From Acidovorax radicis (GTDB lineage Bacteria; Pseudomonadota; Gammaproteobacteria; Burkholderiales; Burkholderiaceae_C): a stretch of DNA of 64,000 nt. Below the pieces are notes generated by a model. It did not search any database. It worked only from the letters and a program-made list of their open reading frames with translations, and had not been told where the DNA came from. Below, one piece after another: positions 26,844-34,600 of the stretch. Position 1 is the first letter of the stretch. The number at the start of each line of letters is the position of its first letter. Position numbers and translations under genes: made by a program. The DNA is taken from assembly GCF_020510705.1 (NCBI RefSeq), contig NZ_CP075184.1:4278001-4342000 (forward strand). Reading direction: 5' to 3'.

Positions 26844-28328
26844 TTACTCAGCCGGCTTGGCTGCCGGTTTACGGGCTCGGCTGCGAGGACGGGCAGCGGG
26901 TGCCTTGGCGGGTGTGGCGCCTTCTGACTCGGCGGCGGAGGCCTCGGGAGCGGCAGCGGGAGATTCGGCATGGGTCGCATCGCCCGCATCCCCTCCAGCA
27001 CGCGCGCTGCGGGCACGGGACGCGGCGGCCTTGCGGGGGCTGGCGCCGGACTTGGTGCCGTCGCCACTGCGCGCGCGGCTGCGACGAGGGGGCGCAGCTT
27101 CGGGGCCATCGGCCTCGATGGATGCACCGCCTTCCGGCGTGTCCTCACCTTCTTCCACTTCGGAGCGCAGCTCTGGTTGCGGGGGGGTGTCAATCACCGC
27201 CTCTGGGGCCACGGGCTGGCTGAAGTAGCGGCTGGCGGGGCGCTCAGCGGGAGTATCGGCCTGCTCAGACTCAGGGTATTCGCTGCGCTGCGTGGGGCGA
27301 GTGTCTACGCGGTCTGCGCGGTCCGCGCCCTCACCGCGACGCCCTCGGCTACGGCCCGAAGCGCCATGGCCTTCGCCTCCATCCGAATGCAGATCAGGCA
27401 CCGTCGCCACGGCATGAAAGTCATGCCGCGTGGCACCGCCTTGGTTGGCGCGCTCACCCGCCCCTTCAGGCCGCGCGGGCGCGGCTGCGGCACTCGGCCC
27501 ACCATGGCTGCGGAACACATATGCGCCCGATTTTTCATCGCGCCCAAACTCCAGCAGCCCGCGCGCCTGCGCTTCCTCCAGCAGGTTGCCAAAGGTGCGG
27601 AAGCCATAGCGGCCTTCGCTGAAATCGGGCTTGCGGCGCTTGATGGCTTCCTTGAGCACCGAGGCCCAGATCTTGCCGGTGTCGCCCCGCTCGGACAGCA
27701 GGGCCTCGAAGGTCTCCACGGCCAGCTCCACGCCCTGGGTGCGGCGCGCGTCCTGGCTTTCCTTGCGGCTGCGCTCTTCTTCGGGGCTGCGGCGTGGGGC
27801 GGGTGGACTGTTGGTGCCAGGGTTCTGACGGCGGGCCTGGGCGCGCTGGTTCTCACGCACCAGGTCGTCATAAAAGATGAATTCGTCGCAGTTGGCAATC
27901 AGCAGGTCGGAGGTGGATTGCTTCACGCCCACGCCGATCACCTGCTTGTTGTTCTCGCGCAGCTTGGAGACCAGGGGCGAAAAGTCCGAATCGCCGCTGA
28001 TGATGACGAAGGTGTTGACGTGCGACTTGGTGTAGCAGAGGTCCAGCGCGTCCACCACCAGGCGGATGTCCGCCGAGTTTTTGCCCGACTGGCGCACATG
28101 GGGGATCTCGATCAGCTCGAAATTCGCCTCATGCATGGTGGCCTTGAAGCCCTTGTAGCGCTCCCAGTCGCAATAGGCCTTCTTGACCACGATGGAGCCC
28201 TTGAGCAGCAGGCGCTCCAGGATGGGCTTGATGTCGAACTTTTCGTACTGCGCATCGCGCACGCCCAGGGCGACGTTTTCAAAGTCGCAAAACAGGGCCA
28301 TGCTGATGCTGTCGGAGGGGGATGCCAT
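26844..28328 (-). CDS. NYN-domain (LabA/Limkain-like) protein with LOTUS/OST-HTH domain and long disordered tail
   Basis: The 494-residue protein has an N-terminal NYN PIN-like nuclease domain (about 8-155) with the acidic active-site set MALFCDFENVALG, NSADIRLVVDALD and VIISGDSDFSPL. An OST-HTH/LOTUS domain lies near 205-275 (VELAVETFEALLSERGDTGKIWASVLKEAIKRRKPDFSEGRYG in pieces). The rest (about 285-494) is low-complexity Ala/Pro/Arg/Glu sequence ending in KPA and RKP repeats. NYN plus LOTUS suggests an RNA nuclease or RNA-binding role, but bacterial substrates are not established. The start is ATG 28328 (MASPSDS). Confidence 0.87.
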   Translation of the reverse strand: MASPSDSISMALFCDFENVALGVRDAQYEKFDIKPILERLLLKGSIVVKKAYCDWERYKGFKATMHEANFELIEIPHVRQSGKNSADIRLVVDALDLCYTKSHVNTFVIISGDSDFSPLVSKLRENNKQVIGVGVKQSTSDLLIANCDEFIFYDDLVRENQRAQARRQNPGTNSPPAPRRSPEEERSRKESQDARRTQGVELAVETFEALLSERGDTGKIWASVLKEAIKRRKPDFSEGRYGFRTFGNLLEEAQARGLLEFGRDEKSGAYVFRSHGGPSAAAAPARPEGAGERANQGGATRHDFHAVATVPDLHSDGGEGHGASGRSRGRRGEGADRADRVDTRPTQRSEYPESEQADTPAERPASRYFSQPVAPEAVIDTPPQPELRSEVEEGEDTPEGGASIEADGPEAAPPRRSRARSGDGTKSGASPRKAAASRARSARAGGDAGDATHAESPAAAPEASAAESEGATPAKAPAARPRSRARKPAAKPAE

Positions 28329-28410
28329 AAAAGATGCTCGCGGTGTTCCGTTCAATGTTGGGACGAATCATCACACGGAACGCTTCGCCCCCCCTCCCAG
28401 AGGCCAACAC

Positions 28411-29373
28411 TCAAGTCGGCTTTGCCAGCCCCAGCTTCTCCACCAGCGCCTTCTCGCGCGTGAAGGTGTCCTGCGCAAACTTCTTGTACGCCGACGTGCT
28501 CATGTACATGGGCACCATGTCGTAGCGCGCCAGGGCCGTGCGGTAGCTGTCCTGCTCCATGGCCTGCTTGAAGGCATCGTGCAAGCGCTTGACCACCGCA
28601 TCGGGCGTGCCCTTGGGCGCGCCAATGCCAAAGGGCGAGTTCTGCACCAGGTTCAGGCCCAGCTCCTTGAGCGTGGGCGCATCGGGGAACTTGGCCAGGC
28701 GCTCGGCCCCCCAGGTGTTGAGCACGCGCAGCTTGCCAGCCTCTACCTGCGGGGCAAACCCCGTGGAATCGGCTGCCGCCATGATGTTGCCGCCCAGGAT
28801 GGACTGCATCAGATCGGCGCTGCCCTTGTAGGGCACGTGCAGCAGTTCAACGCCCAGCTGCTGGGCGATCAGCTCCATCGTCAGGTGCGGGCTGGTCATG
28901 GTGCCGGTGGAGCCGTAGCTGAGCTTGCCGGGGTTGGCCTTGGCCCAGGCGACGAAGTGCGTCCAGGTCTTGAGGGGTGAGTCGGCGGGCACCACCAGGC
29001 CGAACGCGTAGCCCGTGACGTTGAGCACGTAGCTGATGTCCTTGACCGGGTCCCAGTTGATCTTGGTGGTGTAGGGAAGGCGGAACACGCCCAGCGGGAT
29101 CTGGGCCACGGTGTAACCATCCGCCGGGGCAGACTGCAGGGCCTGGGCGGGCAAAGTCCCCCCCGCACCGGGCTTGTTCTCCACGATCACGGGCTGGCCC
29201 AATATCTTGCTGGCACCGTCGGCCAGCGACCGCATGGTGATGTCGGTGGGGCCACCGGCCGGGAAGGCAATGATCAGCTTGATGGGCTTGACGGGAAAGC
29301 TCTGGGCCTGTGCCAGGAATGCGGGGGCAGCCAGGCTGGCGGCTCCCCATTGGATGATCTGGCGGCGTTGCAT
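28411..29373 (-). CDS. Tripartite tricarboxylate transporter substrate-binding protein (Bug/TctC family)
   Basis: The 320-residue periplasmic protein begins with a signal peptide of Tat-like look (MQRRQIIQWGAASLAAPAFLAQA) and then PIKLIIAFPAGGPTDITMR, the Bug-family start, followed by VENKPGAGGTLPAQAL, YGSTGTMTSPHLTMEL and HVPYKGSADLMQSILGG. Such proteins are expanded in Burkholderiales and usually bind carboxylates. No tctAB membrane genes are near, so it is an orphan. AGGAG lies 6 bases before ATG 29373. The neighbouring Lrp/AsnC gene is divergent in function but on the same strand. Confidence 0.94.
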   Translation of the reverse strand: MQRRQIIQWGAASLAAPAFLAQAQSFPVKPIKLIIAFPAGGPTDITMRSLADGASKILGQPVIVENKPGAGGTLPAQALQSAPADGYTVAQIPLGVFRLPYTTKINWDPVKDISYVLNVTGYAFGLVVPADSPLKTWTHFVAWAKANPGKLSYGSTGTMTSPHLTMELIAQQLGVELLHVPYKGSADLMQSILGGNIMAAADSTGFAPQVEAGKLRVLNTWGAERLAKFPDAPTLKELGLNLVQNSPFGIGAPKGTPDAVVKRLHDAFKQAMEQDSYRTALARYDMVPMYMSTSAYKKFAQDTFTREKALVEKLGLAKPT

Positions 29374-29511
29374 GGCGGGCTCCTGAAAACAAAAAAAAGA
29401 ACCGCCCATTGAACTGCACACTGGTGCGCCGCAACATGCAGGAAACCCCCTAGGGAATGTCGCCAATGCGCCAGTTCGTGACGGACGATTTCGTGGTGCA
29501 GGGGCGTCTCG

Positions 29512-29943
29512 TCAGGCTTTATAGGTCGACAGCAGGATGCTGGTTTCGGTGTTGCCAATGCCCGGCGTGAGGCGGATGCGGCCCAGCGCTGCATCGAAGG
29601 CTTCGAGGCTTTCGGCACGCACCTCGGCCACGATGTCCCAGCGCCCGTTGGTGGTGTGCAGTGTGCCCACCATGGGCTCTCCACGCAGCGCACGGATGAC
29701 CTCGGGGGCCGCGTTGCCCTCCACCGCAATGCTCATCCAGGCACGAATGCGCTGGGGTTCCGAGTCCGGCCGCAGGCGCACGGTATAGCCCTGGATCACA
29801 CCGCTCTCTTCCATTTTGTGCAGACGGTTTTGCACCGTGCCACGGGACACGCGCAGTTTTTGCGCAAGAGTGGCCACAGGGGTGCGTGCATCGGCGCGCA
29901 GGATGCTGATGATTTCTCGGTCGGTATCGTCAAGCTTGCTCAT
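29512..29943 (-). CDS. Lrp/AsnC-family transcriptional regulator
   Basis: The 143-residue protein has an N-terminal helix-turn-helix (LDDTDREIISILRADARTPVATLAQKLRVSRGTVQNRLHKMEE) in the family layout, then the effector-binding RAM domain (WDIVAEVRAESLEAFDAALG, GIGNTETSILLSTY). It precedes the Bug-family gene on the same strand with a 138-base gap, so it may control that gene. Its own promoter region contains repeat copy D. Confidence 0.93.
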   Translation of the reverse strand: MSKLDDTDREIISILRADARTPVATLAQKLRVSRGTVQNRLHKMEESGVIQGYTVRLRPDSEPQRIRAWMSIAVEGNAAPEVIRALRGEPMVGTLHTTNGRWDIVAEVRAESLEAFDAALGRIRLTPGIGNTETSILLSTYKA

Positions 29944-30070
29944 AGTGGTCTCTTTGAATGGCGCGTCGCCAATTTTCGATCCCTTTTGGGCATATCCAAG
30001 CCCATGGATTCGCGGGATCTGAACAGAGATGACGTGCCACCGTCGCGCCCAATAAAATCAAGAAAAATGG

Positions 30071-30120
30071 CCGCCAGCGCAATGCAGATAAGCCCAATCA
30101 GCTATCAAAACAGAAGCAAC
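30071..30120 (+). repeat. Dispersed palindromic repeat, copy D
   Basis: A degraded copy: CCAGCGCAATGCAGATAAGC continues CCAATCAGCTATCAAAAC. The 3' part (AGCTATCAAAAC) is well preserved. It lies between the AsnC regulator and the cysteine-cluster gene. Confidence 0.5.
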
Positions 30121-30124
30121 CGCT

Positions 30125-30481
30125 TCACAAGCCGGTCGATGGCGGCAGCCCTTGTGCATCCAGGCGCGCATCGCAGCCCACCCCTGACGCAATCCAGCGC
30201 TTCGCCAGCAATGACAGGCCACGCAAAACCCAGGGCTTGGTGATGCCGGTCACACTGGCTGGGTCAGTCACCATGCCACAACGGTAACGCCGGTCACCGT
30301 CGCTCCAGCGCAAGGCAACACAAGCGCCAGACCTGCGCCGCGACACCAGCACGCCCAGCGGGCAGGGCTCGGCCAGACAGCACAGCCCGCAACCATTGCA
30401 GGGGGCGCCCTCCGCCGGCTTGGCAGGGGCATGGGGGTGCAGCCATGCCACGATGTGCTGGCCGCTAGGTGGTGCAGGCAT
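30125..30481 (-). CDS. YkgJ-family cysteine-cluster protein
   Basis: The 118-residue protein has the cluster CNGCGLCCLAEPCPLGV (five cysteines) followed by GACVALRW and YRCGMV, the pattern of zinc/iron-chelating YkgJ-like domains. The start is ATG 30481 (MPAPPSGQHIVAW); extending upstream to 30613 is possible but the sequence there does not look coding. Function unknown. The C-terminal tail (about 75-118) is less conserved in look. Confidence 0.8.
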   Translation of the reverse strand: MPAPPSGQHIVAWLHPHAPAKPAEGAPCNGCGLCCLAEPCPLGVLVSRRRSGACVALRWSDGDRRYRCGMVTDPASVTGITKPWVLRGLSLLAKRWIASGVGCDARLDAQGLPPSTGL

Positions 30482-30760
30482 AAAAGGGGGGAGGGTTGTA
30501 AGGAGAGCAGCGCGACGCCATTCAGAGTCCCATCGCCCACCCGCATTGTGCCGCTGCGCGGCAGGGGTTGCGACTGTCCGTGCCGCATGCTCTTCGAAGG
30601 AACGCACGCCCAACCCTTCATAACGTGTTCACCATCTCCCAGAGGCCGCGCCCTGCCCCGCCGCACCCGCCGGGCGCACACCGATGCCCCTCGCCTGCTG
30701 GCACGGGATGCTGATTTACTGGCCTGCATTTGGCTACGCCGCTCCAGGCAGCTTGGGCGC
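30482..30760. other. Intergenic region upstream of the cysteine-cluster gene
   Basis: With 30761-30853 this forms a 372-base gap. I see no gene, tRNA or dispersed repeat in it; the only clear element is the terminator at 30761-30792. Confidence 0.5.
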
Positions 30761-30792
30761 AAAAAAACCCCGCACGGCCGAGGCTGTGGGGG
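30761..30792 (-). terminator. Terminator of the lipoprotein gene
   Basis: On the minus strand a CCCC..AC..GCC stem pairs with GGC..GT..GGGG and is followed by TTTTTTT (30761-30767). It lies about 60 bases beyond the lipoprotein stop. Confidence 0.75.
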
Positions 30793-30853
30793 CGAACCGG
30801 TCGAAGAGACCGGGGGAGGGAGACAAAAAAATGGGGGTAAAACCGACGCCGGC

Positions 30854-31354
30854 TTAACAGCCAGAAGGCCGGTTGGTGCGCATCGGCACGATGCCGGTGA
30901 CGCGCAGCGTAGCGTTGGAGCCATCGGTGGCGGTCAGCGTTTTGCTTGTCAAACGAATCTGCTCTTTATCGCGCGCCACCACCGTGTCGGTGGCGTCATC
31001 GCTGCCGTATTCCTTGCCATCAAAGGTCAGGAAAGCCTGGTAAAGCCCCGTTGCGTCTGGGCGATAGCGAATATCACCAAACGCCGTCGCAGGCGATCCC
31101 ACCTTGTTGGCGCCGTCAAAACGGAAAGTGCACAACTCGGGCACGGAACCCACCGGGTTTTTCTTATCCACATCGGTGAGGTTCAGGGCGCCATTGCCAT
31201 ACACGCCATTGAGGGCGCCAACGGTTGCGCTTGTCACGGTCAGCACGCCTGGCTCATTGCTGGGCGTGGGGTCGTCATCGTTGCCACCGCCGCAGGCGAC
31301 CAGCAAAACAGAAGTAGCCGCCAACGCAGTACAGGTTTTGAAAAATGAGTTCAT
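30854..31354 (-). CDS. Hypothetical lipoprotein
   Basis: The 166-residue protein carries a lipoprotein signal: MNSFFKTCTALAATS then VLLVACGGG with the lipidated Cys near 21. The next residues (GGNDDDPTPSNEP) are a flexible acidic spacer. The mature part is beta-rich (TVTSATVGALNGVYGNGALN, CTFRFDGANKVG, GLYQAFLTFDG) with two cysteines, one at the very C-terminus. Asp at +4/+5 rather than +2 is compatible with outer-membrane sorting. I do not recognise a family. It has its own terminator and stands alone. Confidence 0.78.
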   Translation of the reverse strand: MNSFFKTCTALAATSVLLVACGGGNDDDPTPSNEPGVLTVTSATVGALNGVYGNGALNLTDVDKKNPVGSVPELCTFRFDGANKVGSPATAFGDIRYRPDATGLYQAFLTFDGKEYGSDDATDTVVARDKEQIRLTSKTLTATDGSNATLRVTGIVPMRTNRPSGC

Positions 31355-31626
31355 GGTGATGAGCGTCCGTAGGTGTTGATGGGTTGCCAGGAAGGGTTGC
31401 GCTCCTGGCGCTGATCCCTGGACTTCATCGTAGGAAGCGCTCTGCGCGCAGCGCGTGCGCCATGTGCTGCGCTGCGCGTAGGACATGGACCGACAGGGCT
31501 GTGCGCGCACCGGCTTGCCAAGCGCAGCGCTGGTCCAGGTCCACCGCCCACCACGGCCCATCCACACCATGGCGGCATAGCACCACCGGCCAGACGGCAG
31601 CCGGTGGGCCGTGTGCTGGCTGGTGC

Positions 31627-34600
31627 TCAGCGCGCCAACACGTGCGCCAGCGCCTTGCCCGTGTGCGTGCCCGCCGCCACCACATCCTCGGGCGTCGCAG
31701 CGGCCACGATCCGCCCCCCTGCGTTGCCGCCCTCCGGCCCCAGGTCCAGGATCCAGTCGGCCTCGGCGATCACATCCAGGTCGTGCTCGATCACGATCAC
31801 GCTGTGGCCGCCATCGACCAGGCGGTGCAGCACGCGGATGAGCTTGTCCACGTCGGCCATGTGCAGACCCACGGTGGGCTCGTCCAGCACATACAGCGTG
31901 TGCGGCGCTTTCTGGCCCCGGCGGCCCACTTCGTCACGCACCTTGGTCAGCTCGGTGACGAGCTTGATGCGCTGCGCCTCGCCACCGCTCAGCGTGGGCG
32001 AGGGCTGGCCCAGCGTGAGGTAGCCCAGCCCCACGTCCTTGAGCAGTTGCAGCGGGTGCGCAATGCTGGGCATGGTGGCGAAGAAGCCCACGGCCTCGTC
32101 CACCTCCATCTGCAGCACGTCGCCAATGCTTTTGCCGCGCCAGGTCACGGCCAGCGTTTCGGGGTTGAAGCGCGCGCCGTGGCAGGTCTCGCAGGGCACC
32201 TTCACATCGGGCAAGAAGCTCATCTCGATGGTGCGCACGCCCGCGCCTTCGCAGCTGGGGCAGCGGCCTTCGCCGGTGTTGAAGCTGAATCGCCCGGCGG
32301 CATAGCCACGCGCCTTGGCCTCCAGCGTTTCGGCAAACAGCTTGCGGATGGTGTCCCAAAAGCCGATGTAGGTGGCGGGGCAGCTGCGCGGCGTTTTGCC
32401 AATCGGCGTCTGGTCCACTTCGAGCACGCGGTCGATGCTCTCGAAGCCCGACAGCCCTGTGCAACCCACCAGCGGCGGCGCCTTGCCTGCATCCATGGCA
32501 TCGCGCCCGGCCTTGGTACTGCGCTGTTGCACCCAGGCCTGCACGTTGGCCAGCAACACATCACGCGCCAGGGTGGACTTGCCCGAGCCACTCACGCCCG
32601 TCACCGCCACCAGGCGGTGCAGCGGCACGGTGGCCGTCACGTTCTGCAGGTTGTGCAACTGCGCGCCATGCACGGTCAGCCAGCGCATGGCGGCGCGTTC
32701 CTTGGCTTCGGTCAACGCATCCGCCGCCAGCGATGCAGCCTGGGCTGCTCGCTTCTTGACGGCGGCGCTTTGCCGGCCGGTGGGCGCTGCGGCTTCGGCC
32801 CGGGCAAAGGCGGCGGTGGCTTCGGCGCTCACCTCGCTGGCCGCCATGCTGCGGCGCAGCTGCAGCGGGTGCTTCATGGCGTGCAGCAGGTAGCGGCCGG
32901 TTTGCGAATCGGGGGCGCCCGTGATGTCGGCCACGCTGCCCTGCGCCACCAGGCGCCCGCCGCGTTTGCCGGCGCTCGGGCCAATGTCGATGATGTGGTC
33001 GGCGCGACGGATGGTGTCTTCGTCGTGCTCCACCACCACCAGCGTGTTGCCCTTGTCGCCCAGCTTGTGCAGGGCGTTGAGCAAAATCTGGTTGTCGCGC
33101 GCGTGCAGGCCGATGGTGGGCTCGTCGAGCACGTAGCACACGCCCTGCAGGTTGCTGCCCAGCTGCGCAGCCAGGCGAATGCGCTGCGCCTCGCCACCGC
33201 TCAGCGTGGGCGCGCCCCGGTCCAGCGTGAGGTAGCCCAGGCCGACCTCTTCGAGGAATTCAAGCCGGCTCTGGATCTCGGGCACCAGGTCGCGGGCAAT
33301 GTCGCCCTCGCGCTGGGTCATGCCCCCTTCGATGCGCAGGGTTTCGATCCAGCGGCGCACATCCGTCACCGACAGCGCGGCGATGTCGGTAATTCCTACA
33401 CCTGCAAATCGAACCGCCCTTGCCGTGGCGTTCAGGCGTGTACCGCTGCAGCTGGGGCAGGCGGTGTCGGCCAGGTCTTCCACCTCGGGCTCGGCAAAGG
33501 TCTGCTCGCGGCCTTTTTCCTTGTCGTCTTGCACCGAGTCGTCAAACACCTTGCGCTGGTCCTTGGTGAGCTTGACGCCCGTGCCCACGCAGTCGGGGCA
33601 CCAACCGTGTTTGCTGTTGTAGGAAAAGAGGCGCGGGTCCAGCTCGGCATAGCTGGTGGCGCACACGGGGCAGGCGCGCTTGGTAGAGAACGCATGCAAA
33701 TGGCCGATGCCCGCTGTGGGCGCACCGTTTTCCATGGCGGCGGCCAGCGTGCCAATGCTGCTGAGCACATGCACCACGCCCTTGCCGTGGGTGAGCGCGT
33801 CGGCCAGTGCCTTGCGGAGCTGGGCTTCGTTCTCGGGCGACACATCAAGGCTGGCAACAGGCAGCTCAATGGTGTGCTCCTTGAAGCGATCGATGCGCGG
33901 AAAGTTGGTGGTTGGCAAAAAATTGCCATCCACGCGCAGGTGGGTGTAGCCACGCGGGCGCGCCCAGTCGGCCAGCTCGGTGTACACACCTTTGCGGTTC
34001 ATCACCAGCGGCGCGAGCAGGCCGATGTGCTGCCCGCGGAAATGCGTGAGCAGCTGGGCCGCGATGCTCTCGGGGGTTTGCGGCTGCACGGCGGCGCCGT
34101 CTTTGGTGCAGTGCTGCGTGCCGAGCTTGACGTACAGCAGGCGCAGGAAGTGCCACACCTCAGTGGTCGTGCCCACGGTGGACTTGCGCCCGCCGCGCGA
34201 CAGGCGCTGCTCGATGGCGACGGTGGGCGGAATGCCGTACACGGCATCCACCTCGGGCCGCCCTGCGGGCTGCACGATGCTGCGGGCGTAGGCGTTGAGC
34301 GATTCGAGGTAACGCCGCTGACCTTCGTTGAACAGGATGTCGAACGCGAGCGTGGACTTGCCCGAGCCGCTCACGCCCGTCACCACGTTGAACTTGCCGC
34401 GTGGGATGTCCACGCTCAGGTTCTTGAGGTTGTGCTCCTTGGCGTTGACGATTTGTATGGCATTTTTGGCCTCTGGCGCTTTATCCATAAGCGCCAGCCG
34501 CTCTGATTTTCGTAGCACCGCCGCTTTCTCGTGCACCGAGTGTCCGCCCACGCCCAGCGTCAACTCGTACTCGCGCAGCGCCAGGCCGGTGTGCGAGGTG

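Noticed and set aside
31384..34506. Long plus-strand open frame of about 1040 codons opposite uvrA
   Set aside because: It is antisense to a clear UvrA, is Arg/His/Ala/Gly-rich like the reverse strand of GC-rich coding DNA, and has no recognisable motif.
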